This document shows, piece after piece, positions 24,890 through 34,351 of a stretch of DNA of 64,000 nucleotides (position 1 is its first letter; each line of letters opens with the position of its first letter). Position numbers and translations under genes: made by a program. The notes beneath the pieces are model-generated. The model had not been told where the DNA came from, did no database searches, and saw only the letters and a list, made by a program, of their open reading frames with translations. The DNA is from Frateuria terrea (lineage in GTDB: Bacteria; Pseudomonadota; Gammaproteobacteria; Xanthomonadales; Rhodanobacteraceae), in assembly GCF_900115705.1 (NCBI RefSeq), contig NZ_FOXL01000009.1:116813-180812 (forward strand). The letters are read 5' to 3'.

Positions 24890-26647
24890 TCACAGGTCCG
24901 GCCCTATCACCACGTGCAGCTGAATCCCGTGGGCATGGTCGTCGTGGATGGGCGTGCCCACGTCGACGCGGATCATCCCTACCGGCGAAAGCCACCGCAC
25001 GCCCAGGCCGGCGCCGATGCGCGGCCGGTAGTCGGTGCCGTTGAACGCGTTGCCCGCGTCGACGAAGGCGGCCATGCCCCAGTTGCGGGTGAAGTAGTGC
25101 TCCACCTCGGTGCTGGCCACCAGCAGGTTGCGGCCGCCGATCACCCGGTCGAAGCTGTTGCGCGGGCCGATCGCCTGGTAGCCGTAGCCGCGCACGGAGC
25201 GGTCGCCGCCAGCGAAGAAGCGCAGCTGCGGCGGCAGGGCGCTGAAGTCGCCGGTCGAGGTGATGCCGGCGCTGGCGCGCAGGATCAGCCGGTCGCGCCG
25301 GCTGAACGCATCGATCCACTTGGCATCCGCGGCGAGCTGGCTGAAGCGCGTGCTCGACAGCAGGGTGCCGGCGGTGCTGCGCGCGTACACGCTGAGCGAC
25401 CAGCCATGCCGGACGAAAGTGGGGTTGTCGCCGTGCTTCCTCGACAGCGAGGCCTCGGCGAACACCAGCTTGCTGCGGCCGTGCTCGATGCCCGGCGCGT
25501 TGTCCGGCTCGTTGCCGCGCTTGCCCACGGTGAAGGTGCCGATCACCGCGTGCGCACCGACGGTACGCGTCCAGCCGTGCCACAGCTCGGTCTCGTTGCC
25601 GACCAGCTCCAGCGTGCGCGATTGCGAGGTGACCGTATTGGCATCGCGGAAATTGGCGCCGAAGTTGAGGCTGCGCTGCGCGCTTCCCGGCAGCGGGATC
25701 GTGTAGAGCGTCGACAGCGTCTTCAGCCGCTGCGCCAGCACCAGCTCGTTCTTCCACTTGTGCCCGCGACTGTTGATCCAGCGCCGCTCCACGCCCACCC
25801 GGACGCCGACCCCGGTGTCGGTGCCGAAGAACGGTCCGCCGGTGTAGACGCTGCGCTTGGCCGGCTGCAGCTGAACGTCCACGTCGACCGTGCGGTCGCC
25901 GTCGTCGACGTTGGGCAATACGTTCACCACCGAGAAATAGTCGGCACCGTTGAGCGCCTCCTGCAGGACCAGCAGATCGGCCTGATCGAAGTACTCGCCG
26001 CGGTGGAACGGCACGTAGCGGTCGAGGAAACCCGGATCGAACTGCGAGCCCTTGAACTCGACCTTGCCGAAGCGGTAGCGCGGGCCGGCCAGCCAGGCGA
26101 GTTCCACCACCGCGCTGCGGTCGGCGCGGGTCACCGCCACCTTGTGGGTGACCAGCCTGGCGCCGAGGAAGCCGTTGGCGGTCAGCGCGGCGCTGACGTC
26201 GTCGCGGGCCTTCTCATAGGCGCCGTGGTTGAGCACGGCACCCTTGAGCCGTTCGACGGCGCGCTCGGCGCGGCGGATCGGCGCGATCTTCAGCGCCGCC
26301 TCGTCCAGCTTCACGCGCACCTGCGTGATGCGCACCGGCTCGCCCGGCTTCACCGTCAGCGTGACCCGCCAGTCGTCCGCGCCGGCCTGGGTGAGCGTGC
26401 CCTGCACGCTGGCTTCGTAATAGCCGTAGGGCTCAAGCGCAGCGCGTACTTCGGCGGGAGCCTCGTCGTAGAGACGGCGGACCTGCGCCTCGCTGACCGG
26501 GCGGTTGGCGTACTGCGAGATTGCCACGCCGGACTGCACGGCGGTCTTCAGCGGATCGTCCACGCCCTTGACCGTCAGCCGAACGCCGGCCTGCGCTGCC
26601 AGGGGCAGCAGCAGGAGCAGTGCGATCAGGCATGGGAAGTGGCGCAT
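24890..26647 (-). CDS. tamA: TamA, outer-membrane Omp85-family protein
   Basis: About 585 residues. The ATG at 26647 opens a signal peptide (MRHFPCLIALLLLLPLAAQA); the frame is open to 26713. POTRA-like domains occupy about 25-260 (for example YEASVQGTL and GEPVRITQVRVKLDE), followed by a 16-strand Omp85 barrel with the GGDRSVRGYGYQAIGP motif near residue 480 and PVGMIRVDVGTPI near the end. TamA forms the outer-membrane half of the TamAB complex. It is transcribed towards tamB. The start has only a weak ribosome-binding site. Confidence 0.93.
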   Translation of the reverse strand: MRHFPCLIALLLLLPLAAQAGVRLTVKGVDDPLKTAVQSGVAISQYANRPVSEAQVRRLYDEAPAEVRAALEPYGYYEASVQGTLTQAGADDWRVTLTVKPGEPVRITQVRVKLDEAALKIAPIRRAERAVERLKGAVLNHGAYEKARDDVSAALTANGFLGARLVTHKVAVTRADRSAVVELAWLAGPRYRFGKVEFKGSQFDPGFLDRYVPFHRGEYFDQADLLVLQEALNGADYFSVVNVLPNVDDGDRTVDVDVQLQPAKRSVYTGGPFFGTDTGVGVRVGVERRWINSRGHKWKNELVLAQRLKTLSTLYTIPLPGSAQRSLNFGANFRDANTVTSQSRTLELVGNETELWHGWTRTVGAHAVIGTFTVGKRGNEPDNAPGIEHGRSKLVFAEASLSRKHGDNPTFVRHGWSLSVYARSTAGTLLSSTRFSQLAADAKWIDAFSRRDRLILRASAGITSTGDFSALPPQLRFFAGGDRSVRGYGYQAIGPRNSFDRVIGGRNLLVASTEVEHYFTRNWGMAAFVDAGNAFNGTDYRPRIGAGLGVRWLSPVGMIRVDVGTPIHDDHAHGIQLHVVIGPDL

Positions 26648-26790
26648 GCGTCGGGGAACGTCCCTGTGCGGTTGCCGGCGGGTGTGCCAGCTTAGCGGCG
26701 GGGATGTTTTCACCGCATAAACGGGTCAACCTGGAGCGCTCACTCCTTCAAGCAGGAACCGCATGTGATTTTGTTGACGGGCGAGCCCCG

Positions 26791-29391
26791 TCAACCGGCC
26801 TTGTCGCCCGCCTTGTGCGCGATCCAGGCGCCGGCCACGGCGGAGAAGTACGGGATCGACTGCGCGGCCAGGATGAACATCCACAGCGTGCCCTCGATGT
26901 AGCGGGTGCCGAAGGCGTGCGCCATGCCGACGATGCACAGCACCAGCGCGCAGGCCATCAGCAGTTCCTCGCGCACGGGCGCGAAGGCGGCGAAGCCCGA
27001 TTCGCCCAGGCGGCGACTCTTGGCGGTCACCACGAAGGCGGTCTTCTCGCGGGTCAGGCCGTGCAGGATGCCGCGCGCGATCGCATGCGACAGGCCCATG
27101 CTGGCCACCGAGGCCATCAGCGTGTCGTACCAGCCGCAAGGCACCCGCGCGCGATAGAGCACCACGCCGAAGATCGCCTTGGCGAAGAAGAAGCCGATCA
27201 CCGGGATCAGGAACAGCTGCATCGGCAGGCTGAAGTACTGCGGGTAGGCCACCATGCCGGCGGTCCAGAACAGCGCCATCAAGGTAAAGATCAGGTGCAG
27301 CGCGTCGGCGAACCAGCTGAACCAGCCGGTGAGGAAGTGGAAGCGCTGGCCCAGCGAGAGCGGCCCCTTGCTGGTCATCCACTCCCAGCGGCCCTTGAGG
27401 ATCTGCATGGCGCCGAACGCCCAGCGGTAGCGTTGGCTCTTGTAGGCCTTGAAGTCGGCGGGGGTCAGGCCCTTGCCCATCAGTTCGTCGACGTAGACCA
27501 GCTCGTAGCCGGCGTGCATCAGGCGCAGGCCGAGTTCGGCGTCCTCGCAGATGGTCCATTCCGACCAGCCGCCGGTGCCTTCCAGCGCGCTGCGGCGGAC
27601 CATCGTCATGGTGCCGTGCTGGATGATCGCGTTGCGCTCGTTGCGATGGTGCATGCCGATGCGGAAGAAGCCGTCGAACTCCCAGGCAGTCATGCGGCGG
27701 AAGCGGTTGTGCTCGAAGTCGCGGTGTGCCTGCGGGCACTGCACCACGGCCACTTTCGGGTCGTGGAAGTAGCCGGTGAGCGTGGACAGCCAGTCCGGCC
27801 GCACCACGTAGTCGGCATCGATCACCGCGACGACCTCGGCCTGCGGGTCGGTTTCCTTCAGGCCGAAGTTGAGTGCGCCGGCCTTGAACCCCGGCCAGGG
27901 CTCCAGGTGGAAGAAGCGGAAGCGCTTGCCCAGTTGCTCGCAGTACGCCTCGACCGGCTTCCACACGTCCGGGTTCTTGGTGTTGTTGTCGATCACCAGG
28001 ACTTCGAAGTTCTCGTAGTCCAGCGCGGCCAGCGAGTCGAGCGTGAGCATCACCATCTCCGGCGGCTCGTTGTAGCAGGCCAGGTGGATGGAGACGAACG
28101 GCTGCCGGTCGGGCCGGTCGGGCTTGAGCATGCCGGCATGGCGCTGCCAGCGCCGGCGCCACAGCACCTCGGTGAACTCGAATCCGTTGATCAGCAGGAT
28201 CGCCAGGATCGCGATCTGTGCGGGGAACAACAGGACCAGCATGGTCCAGTCGACCCAGCTCAGGTAGAAGTTGAACGGCAGCGTGGCCGACCACACGACC
28301 AGGCCGCAGGCGAGCTGGATCAGCAGGCAGAAGAACAGCCGCCCCATCAGCCTGAAGCGCTTGAACTTGCGCGCAAACCAGATCATCGGGATCAGCGCGA
28401 GCAGGCTCGCCGCCAGCGCCTTCCACGGCCAGGCGGTGTCCTCGGTGACCGGGCCGGTAAACGGAAACTTCAGCTGCCGGTCGGCGTTGAAGGTGCCCCA
28501 GTAGGCGCCGGTGCGGCCCTCGCCCAGGTTCTCCTTCCAGGGCTGGTCGAAGGCTTCCAGCAGGTAGTAGTCGATGTTGCGCGCCTTGGCGGCGTTCAAC
28601 CAGTCACGGACGAAAATCGCTTCGTTGGAGATCGACGGGTCGGCGTACTCGTGCCGGTCGCCGTTGGACGGCCAGCCGATCTCGCCGATCACCACCGGTT
28701 TGTCGGGGTAATGCTGGACGATGTTGTAGTAGGCGCCCAATGCTGCGTCGACCGCGTCCTTGCGCGCGATGCCGTTCCAGAACGGGAACAGGTGGATGGT
28801 GACGAAGTCGACGTGCTCGGCCAGTTCCGGGTATTTCAACCAGATGTAGTCCGGCTCGGCGATCGACACCGGCTGGCGGATCGCCGCGCGGGCGCGGTCG
28901 AGGTAGGCCTCCATCTGTTCCACGGTCAGGTCGCCGCGGAACAGCACCTCGTTGCCCACGATGACCCGGTGGATGGTTTCCGGATAGCGGCGCGCCAGCG
29001 CGATCAGCGCATCGAGTTCCTTCTCGTTGTTGATCAGGCGCGTGTCGATATTGGCCCCGGCCATCACCTTCAGGCCTTCCTTCTCGGCCAGGCGGTAGAC
29101 CTGCGGGTTCTCCAGCGTGGAGTAGGTGCGGATGCGCGGGGTGTAGCGGCGCAGGAGCTTGAGATCGGCGTCGATCTCCTCGTCTGACGGGAAATCCTGC
29201 TTGAGCGGGTTCTGGTAGCGCTGGAACACCGATACCGAGAAGCCGCTGATCGGCCCGCGGAAGTCCTCCGGGCCATGCGGACGGTTGCCCCACCACCACA
29301 GTCCGATGTTGAGCGCGGCGACGATCAGCGCGAGCAGGATGGCCGCAAGCAGCGGGAAGCGGCTGTCGTGTCTGGCTGCTGTGGCGCTCAA
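26791..29391 (-). CDS. GH17-like / GT2 fused beta-glucan synthase (NdvB/NdvC type)
   Basis: About 866 residues. One membrane segment (about 10-30) is followed by a GH17-like domain with FPSDEEIDADL, GNEVLFRG (acid/base Glu) and VVIGEIGWPSNG (nucleophile Glu) up to about 310. Two or three membrane segments follow, then a family 2 glycosyltransferase with HLACYNEPPEM, DADYV, CEDAELGLRLM and SQRYRWAFG, and several C-terminal membrane segments. This layout is that of proteins making and remodelling beta-1,3/1,6 glucans, including periplasmic cyclic glucans linked to osmoadaptation and biofilm tolerance. Start: a TTG at 29391 with GGGGA before it is preferred; the frame extends to another TTG at 29427. 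It stands alone between tamA and dps. Confidence 0.88.
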   Translation of the reverse strand: MSATAARHDSRFPLLAAILLALIVAALNIGLWWWGNRPHGPEDFRGPISGFSVSVFQRYQNPLKQDFPSDEEIDADLKLLRRYTPRIRTYSTLENPQVYRLAEKEGLKVMAGANIDTRLINNEKELDALIALARRYPETIHRVIVGNEVLFRGDLTVEQMEAYLDRARAAIRQPVSIAEPDYIWLKYPELAEHVDFVTIHLFPFWNGIARKDAVDAALGAYYNIVQHYPDKPVVIGEIGWPSNGDRHEYADPSISNEAIFVRDWLNAAKARNIDYYLLEAFDQPWKENLGEGRTGAYWGTFNADRQLKFPFTGPVTEDTAWPWKALAASLLALIPMIWFARKFKRFRLMGRLFFCLLIQLACGLVVWSATLPFNFYLSWVDWTMLVLLFPAQIAILAILLINGFEFTEVLWRRRWQRHAGMLKPDRPDRQPFVSIHLACYNEPPEMVMLTLDSLAALDYENFEVLVIDNNTKNPDVWKPVEAYCEQLGKRFRFFHLEPWPGFKAGALNFGLKETDPQAEVVAVIDADYVVRPDWLSTLTGYFHDPKVAVVQCPQAHRDFEHNRFRRMTAWEFDGFFRIGMHHRNERNAIIQHGTMTMVRRSALEGTGGWSEWTICEDAELGLRLMHAGYELVYVDELMGKGLTPADFKAYKSQRYRWAFGAMQILKGRWEWMTSKGPLSLGQRFHFLTGWFSWFADALHLIFTLMALFWTAGMVAYPQYFSLPMQLFLIPVIGFFFAKAIFGVVLYRARVPCGWYDTLMASVASMGLSHAIARGILHGLTREKTAFVVTAKSRRLGESGFAAFAPVREELLMACALVLCIVGMAHAFGTRYIEGTLWMFILAAQSIPYFSAVAGAWIAHKAGDKAG

Positions 29392-29537
29392 AAACGTTCC
29401 CCGTCGGACGCCTCCATCTGAGGCCAATCAAGCCCGCGGAGCTTAACGACCCGGGTGAGATGGCTCAATAAAGGCCGCGAGGGGTGGTCAGCGCGAGGTC
29501 AGCCGTAGCGACGGCGGCGGGCCTTCGCGGGAGCCGA

Positions 29538-29563
29538 GGGCGCAGGGAAGGCACCCTGCGCCC
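29538..29563 (-). terminator. Strong stem-loop downstream of dps
   Basis: Perfect 10-bp arms GGGCGCAGGG and CCCTGCGCCC (29538-29547 and 29554-29563) around a 6-base loop, 14 bp after the dps stop on the minus strand. There is no long T run on the minus side, so it may be a weak terminator or a 3' stabilising hairpin. Confidence 0.45.
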
Positions 29564-29576
29564 TTTGGCCATGGGG

Positions 29577-30041
29577 TCACTTGAGCAGCGAACGCAGCAT
29601 CCAGGCCGTCTTCTCATGCTCCTTCAGCCGCCCGGTGAGCATGTCGGCGGTGCCTTCGTCGCCACCGTCCTGGGCCACCTTGATGGTGCCGCGCGCGGTG
29701 TGGGCGGCGATTTCATGGCCCTCGACCAGTTGGCCGACCATCTCCTTCCATTCCGGCACGCCCGGCTCTTCCTTGATCGAGGTGAGCTTGGCGAACTGGC
29801 TGTAAGAGCCAGGCGCGGGCACGTCCAGGGTGCGGATGCGCTCGGCGATCTCGTCGGCGGCCAGCCACAGTTCGTTGTACTGGGTCTCGAACATGGCGTG
29901 CAGGCTGTTGAACTGCGGGCCGGTGACGTTCCAATGGAAGCTGTGGGTCTTCAGGTACAGCGAGTAGGTGTCGGCGAGCAGCTTGGACAGCTGACTGGCG
30001 ATGGTCTGTCGCGCTTGCGGAGCAATACCGATGTTCGTCAT
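29577..30041 (-). CDS. dps: Dps-family ferritin-like DNA-protection protein
   Basis: 154 residues with the Dps four-helix signature: [14 protein letters not shown] (ferroxidase His), [25 protein letters not shown] (ferroxidase Asp and Glu) and a C-terminal helix ending MLRSLLK. The ATG at 30041 has a near-perfect AAGGAGG ribosome-binding site, showing why the longer frame to 30122 is not used. Dps dodecamers store iron using hydrogen peroxide and shield DNA in stationary phase. No OxyR-type site was recognised upstream. It is divergent from hrpA across 95 bp. Confidence 0.93.
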   Translation of the reverse strand: MTNIGIAPQARQTIASQLSKLLADTYSLYLKTHSFHWNVTGPQFNSLHAMFETQYNELWLAADEIAERIRTLDVPAPGSYSQFAKLTSIKEEPGVPEWKEMVGQLVEGHEIAAHTARGTIKVAQDGGDEGTADMLTGRLKEHEKTAWMLRSLLK

Positions 30042-30136
30042 GGAAGTTCCTCCTTGTGGGTGCCGATCCAAGGTACCGGCCGGAGCGCCCGGCGTGAAAT
30101 GAATCGTTCCGATGGAGCCCATAGCCTGCGGCTATC

Positions 30137-33100
30137 ATGTGCGGCCCCATGAACGACACCTCCTCCACGACGCCCCCGCAAGAGCCCCTGCGTACCCTGC
30201 GCGATGCGCTTGCGGGCGTGAGCAGCCGCGACTTCGGCCGCCTGCTGGGCCGCTGGCGCGGGCTTTCGCGCCAACCGGACGCGCGCAAGCTCGATGCGCT
30301 GGCGGCCGACGTCGCCGCCTCGGCGGCGAGGCGGCAGGCACGCGCCGCGGCCAAGCCGGCTATCCGGCTGGACGAGTCGCTGCCGATCACGGCGCGTGCC
30401 GACGAAATCGTCGAGCTGATCCGCAAGCACCAGGTGGTGGTGATCGCCGGCGAAACCGGTTCGGGCAAGACCACCCAGCTGCCCAAGCTGTGCCTGGCCG
30501 CCGGTCGCGGCGAGGCGGGCATGATCGGTTGCACGCAGCCGCGCCGGCTGGCCGCGCGCTCGGTGGCGCGGCGCGTGGCCGAGGAGCTGGGCACGCCGCT
30601 GGGCGAGCAGGTCGGTTTCCAGGTGCGCTTCACCGACCAGGTGTCCGAGCGCACGCTGGTCAAGTTCATGACCGACGGCATCCTGCTGGCCGAGACGCAG
30701 GGCGATCCGTGGCTGTCCAGCTACGACACGGTGATCATCGACGAGGCGCACGAGCGCAGCCTCAACATCGACTTCCTGCTCGGCTACCTCAAGCGGCTGG
30801 CCGCGAAGCGGCCGGAGCTGAAGATCATCGTGACCTCGGCCACGATCGACACGGCGCGCTTCGCCGAGCACTTCGACGACGCGCCGGTGGTGTCGGTGGA
30901 AGGCCGTGCCTATCCGGTCGAGGTGCGCTGGCGTCCCGCGGAAACGGCCGCGGTGCAGCCGGCGCGCGACCGCGGACCGCAAGTGCGCGGTGCATCCGAA
31001 CGGGTGCAGCAGGGCAGCGCGGAACACCTCGGCCTGGTGGTCGACGAGATCATGTCCGACCGCAGCCTCGGCGGCGGCCCCGGCGACGTACTGGTGTTCC
31101 TGCCCGGCGAGCGCGAGATCCGCGACGCGCACCTGCTGCTCTCGCGTCGCCAGTACCGCGAGACCGAGGTGCTGCCGCTGTACGCACGCCTGTCGGCGGC
31201 CGATCAGGACCGCGTGTTCAAGCCCGGCCCGAAGCGGCGCATCGTGCTGGCCACCAACGTGGCCGAGACCTCGCTCACCGTGCCGCGCATCCGTTACGTG
31301 GTCGACACCGGCAGTGCGCGGGTGATGCGCTATAGCCAGCGCAGCCAGCTCGAGCGCCTGCATGTCGAATCCATCTCGCGGGCCGCGGCCGACCAGCGCA
31401 AGGGCCGTTGCGGCCGCATCGGGCCGGGCATCTGCTACCGCCTCTACGATGAGGCGGATTTCGACAGCCGCCCGCGCTACACCGATCCGGAGCTGCTGCG
31501 CTCGTCGCTCGCCAACGTGATCCTGCGGATGCTCTCGCTGAAGCTCGGCGAGGTGGAGGATTTCCCGTTCCTCGAAGCGCCCGACCCGCGCATGGTGGCC
31601 GATGGCTACCGTCGCCTGGCGGAGATCTCCGCGATCGACGAGCGTCGTCACCTCACCCCGATTGGCCGCCAGCTGGCGCGGCTGCCGATCGACGTGCAGC
31701 TGGCGCGCATGCTGGTGGAGGCGCACGAGCGCCAGGCCTTGCGCGAGCTGCTGGTGATCGTGGCGTTCCTGTCCATCCAGGACCCGCGCGAGCGGCCCGC
31801 CGATGCACGGCAGCAGGCCGATGCCGCGCATGCGGCGTTCGCCGATCCGAAGTCGGATTTCGTCGGCGTGCTCAATCTCTGGCGCGAATACACCAAGGCG
31901 CACGAGGAGCTGACCCAGTCGAAGCTGCGCGACTGGTGCGGGCGGCATTTCCTGTCCTTCCTGCGCATGCGCGAGTGGCGCGAGCTGCACCGGCAGTTGC
32001 TGTTGGTGGTGGCGGAGTTGGGGTGGAAGCTGGACGCCAGCGCAAAGCCTGCTCCCTCTCCCCCCGGGGGAGAAGACCGGAGCGAGGGGGCACGCTCGCG
32101 GCAGAGTCCCCACGGGGCGGGTGGGCGCGCTTCGCGCAGCGAAGCGTCACCCCCTCGCCGCTCCAGGAAAGCTTCCGGCGGGCCCCGACCCTTCATCCCG
32201 GAGGGGAGGGGGAGCGAGGCGGAGGCAAGCCCGGAACAATACGAAGCGATCCACCGCGCGCTACTCGCCGGCCTGCCGACCCAGGTCGGCCACAAGGACG
32301 ACAAGGGCGTCTACCGCTCCACCCGCGAGCGCCGCTTCCAGGTCTTCCCGGGCTCGGCACTGGCGAAGACGCCGCCGGCCTGGATCTTCGCCGCGCAGAT
32401 TCTGGACGTCGGCGGCCGCGTGTGGGGCATGAGCTGCGCCCGCGTCGAGCCGGCCTGGATCGAACAGCAGGCCGCGCACCTGGTGAAGGCGAGCTGCCGC
32501 GACGCGCACTGGTCGAGCAAGCGCGGCACGGTGGTCGCCTACGAGCAGGTCAGCCTGTTTGGCCTCACGCTGGTCGAGCGCCGTCCGGTCACCTTCCAGA
32601 GGCAGGACCCGGCGCTGGCCCACGCGATCTTCCTGCGCGAGGCGCTGGCGCGTGGCGCGCTCGATGCCCGCGCCGATTTCGTGCGCGCCAACCAGCGCGT
32701 GCTGGCGCAGGCGCACGAGGTCGAAGCCAAGCAGCGCCGCGAAGGCCTGGTCCGCAGCGAGGAGGACCTGGCGGCATTCTTCGAGGGCAAGCTACCCGGG
32801 GACATCGCCAGTACGCGTGCCCTGGATGCCTGGTACAGCCGCGCGCGTCCGGTCGAGCAGGCGGCCCTGCGCTGGTCGCTGGACGAGGTGATGGCCGGTG
32901 GCGCCGGCCTGGATCCGAAGGCGTTCCCCGCCATGCTCGAGATATCCGGACCTGCCGGCGGTCCGCCCCAGCGCTACAAGCTCGAATACCGTTTTGTCCC
33001 CGGTGACGAAGCCGATGGAGTCACCTTGCAGCTGCCGCTGGCGATGCTCAACGCGCTGCCGGCCGGCCGCTGCGAGTGGCTGGTGCCCGGCCTGCTCGCC

Positions 33101-34273
33101 GACAAGGTGGCCGAGCTGATCCGCGGGCTGCCCAAGGCGCTGCGACGCAATTTCGTGCCCGCGCCCGATTTCGCACGCGCCTTCGTCGAGGCCGAGGCGC
33201 CGCGCGACCAGCCGCTGGCCGAGGCCCTGGCCGGGTTCCTCAGGCGCACCACCGGCGCCGAGGCACCGCCGGCCGAATTCGCTGCGGCCGCACTGCCCGC
33301 GCACCTCAGCATGCGCTTCCGCCTGCACGACGAGCGCGGCAGGACGCTGGCCACCGGCCGCGATCTCGCCGTCCTGCGAGGCCAGTGGGAAGGCCAGGCG
33401 CGCGAGGCCTTCTCGCGCAAGACCGACGTGGAGCTGACCCGGGAGGACGTCACCCGCTGGGATTTCGAGGAAATCCCGGCGCAGGTTCGCTCCGAGGGCG
33501 GCCTGACAGCCTTTCCGGCGCTGGTGGACCTGGGCCAGACCGTGGCGCTGCGGGTGTTCGAGCGCAGCGACGAGGCGCGCGCGGCGCACCTGAAGGGGGT
33601 CGAGCGGCTGCTGCGCAACGCCCTGGCCAGCGAAATGAAGCAGGCCCGCCGGCGGCTGCCGATCGCCAACGCGCTGTCGCTCAAGTACGCGCCGCTGGGC
33701 AGCGTCGATTCGCTGCGCGAGGACCTGGTCGAAGGCGGCTTCGCCGATCTGCTGGCCGCGCACGCACTCGATGCGCGCACTGCGGCGGAATTCGAGGCGT
33801 TGCGCGTGACGCTCGCGCGCGAGCTGTTCGGCGCCGCGGTCGAGCGCCTGAAGCTGGTCGAGCCGGTCATCGAGGCGCAGGCGGAGCTCAAGCCCTGGCT
33901 GGAACCGCCGCTGGTCGGTTTTGCCCGCGCCAGCTACGACGATCTGCGTGAGCAGCTCGACGCGCTGCTTGCGCCCGGCTTCGCGCGCGAACTGCCAACC
34001 GCCCGCCTGGCCCACTACCCGCGCTACCTCAAGGCCATGCGCCTGCGCGCCGAACGCCTGCGCCAGGATCCGGCGAAGGACCAGCAGCGCATGCTGCAGG
34101 TGCTTCCCTACTGGCGCGAGTACCTGCGCCACCGGGCCACCGACGTCGGGGTGCTGGACGAACTGCGCTGGTTGATCGAGGAATGGCGCGTATCACTGTT
34201 CGCGCAGGAACTGAAAACCGCCGAGCCGGTCTCTGCCAAGCGCCTGGCGCGGGCGCTCGACGCGCTGTCGTGA
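30137..34273 (+). CDS. hrpA: ATP-dependent RNA helicase HrpA (DEAH family)
   Basis: 1378 residues, close to the usual 1300 plus an insertion. The core has Walker A GETGSGKTTQ (about 112-121), DEAH (IIDEAHERS, about 202-210), SATID and the QRKGRCGR motif VI, then HA2/OB segments and the long C-terminal DUF3418 region typical of HrpA. HrpA resolves stalled or problematic mRNA-ribosome complexes and processes some mRNAs. Odd: about 60 residues (638-697), rich in Pro, Ser, Arg and Gly, are encoded by a doublet of the palindromic repeat inserted in frame between the helicase core and the C-terminal part. Start at 30137, with an alternative ATG four codons later. Confidence 0.94.
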   Translation: MCGPMNDTSSTTPPQEPLRTLRDALAGVSSRDFGRLLGRWRGLSRQPDARKLDALAADVAASAARRQARAAAKPAIRLDESLPITARADEIVELIRKHQVVVIAGETGSGKTTQLPKLCLAAGRGEAGMIGCTQPRRLAARSVARRVAEELGTPLGEQVGFQVRFTDQVSERTLVKFMTDGILLAETQGDPWLSSYDTVIIDEAHERSLNIDFLLGYLKRLAAKRPELKIIVTSATIDTARFAEHFDDAPVVSVEGRAYPVEVRWRPAETAAVQPARDRGPQVRGASERVQQGSAEHLGLVVDEIMSDRSLGGGPGDVLVFLPGEREIRDAHLLLSRRQYRETEVLPLYARLSAADQDRVFKPGPKRRIVLATNVAETSLTVPRIRYVVDTGSARVMRYSQRSQLERLHVESISRAAADQRKGRCGRIGPGICYRLYDEADFDSRPRYTDPELLRSSLANVILRMLSLKLGEVEDFPFLEAPDPRMVADGYRRLAEISAIDERRHLTPIGRQLARLPIDVQLARMLVEAHERQALRELLVIVAFLSIQDPRERPADARQQADAAHAAFADPKSDFVGVLNLWREYTKAHEELTQSKLRDWCGRHFLSFLRMREWRELHRQLLLVVAELGWKLDASAKPAPSPPGGEDRSEGARSRQSPHGAGGRASRSEASPPRRSRKASGGPRPFIPEGRGSEAEASPEQYEAIHRALLAGLPTQVGHKDDKGVYRSTRERRFQVFPGSALAKTPPAWIFAAQILDVGGRVWGMSCARVEPAWIEQQAAHLVKASCRDAHWSSKRGTVVAYEQVSLFGLTLVERRPVTFQRQDPALAHAIFLREALARGALDARADFVRANQRVLAQAHEVEAKQRREGLVRSEEDLAAFFEGKLPGDIASTRALDAWYSRARPVEQAALRWSLDEVMAGGAGLDPKAFPAMLEISGPAGGPPQRYKLEYRFVPGDEADGVTLQLPLAMLNALPAGRCEWLVPGLLADKVAELIRGLPKALRRNFVPAPDFARAFVEAEAPRDQPLAEALAGFLRRTTGAEAPPAEFAAAALPAHLSMRFRLHDERGRTLATGRDLAVLRGQWEGQAREAFSRKTDVELTREDVTRWDFEEIPAQVRSEGGLTAFPALVDLGQTVALRVFERSDEARAAHLKGVERLLRNALASEMKQARRRLPIANALSLKYAPLGSVDSLREDLVEGGFADLLAAHALDARTAAEFEALRVTLARELFGAAVERLKLVEPVIEAQAELKPWLEPPLVGFARASYDDLREQLDALLAPGFARELPTARLAHYPRYLKAMRLRAERLRQDPAKDQQRMLQVLPYWREYLRHRATDVGVLDELRWLIEEWRVSLFAQELKTAEPVSAKRLARALDALS
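32048..32227 (+). repeat. Palindromic repeat doublet inserted in frame inside hrpA
   Basis: A left copy (GCTCCCTCTCCCC...GGGGGAGAAG with a downstream GCGAGGGGGCACG tail, 32050-32095) faces a right copy (CCCCCTCGCC and, further on, CCCTTCATCCCGGAGGGG, 32150-32220). This is the inverted-pair design of the element after lysAC. The full stretch is 180 bp, 60 codons, without a stop, and is absent from the expected HrpA domain pattern. Confidence 0.65.
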
Positions 34274-34351
34274 GCCCGTAGGCGGGCGTGGGCGGGCTTC
34301 GGCGCACGGCCGGCTGCCGGGTGCGGCGATGGCGGGCTGAAGCCTCCCTGC

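Noticed and set aside
26620..29187. Plus-strand open frame of about 850 codons opposite the beta-glucan synthase
   Set aside because: Shadow of the opposite gene, without signal or family pattern.
30038..32113. Minus-strand open frame of about 690 codons opposite hrpA
   Set aside because: Overlaps Walker A and DEAH motifs of hrpA in antisense; no independent support.
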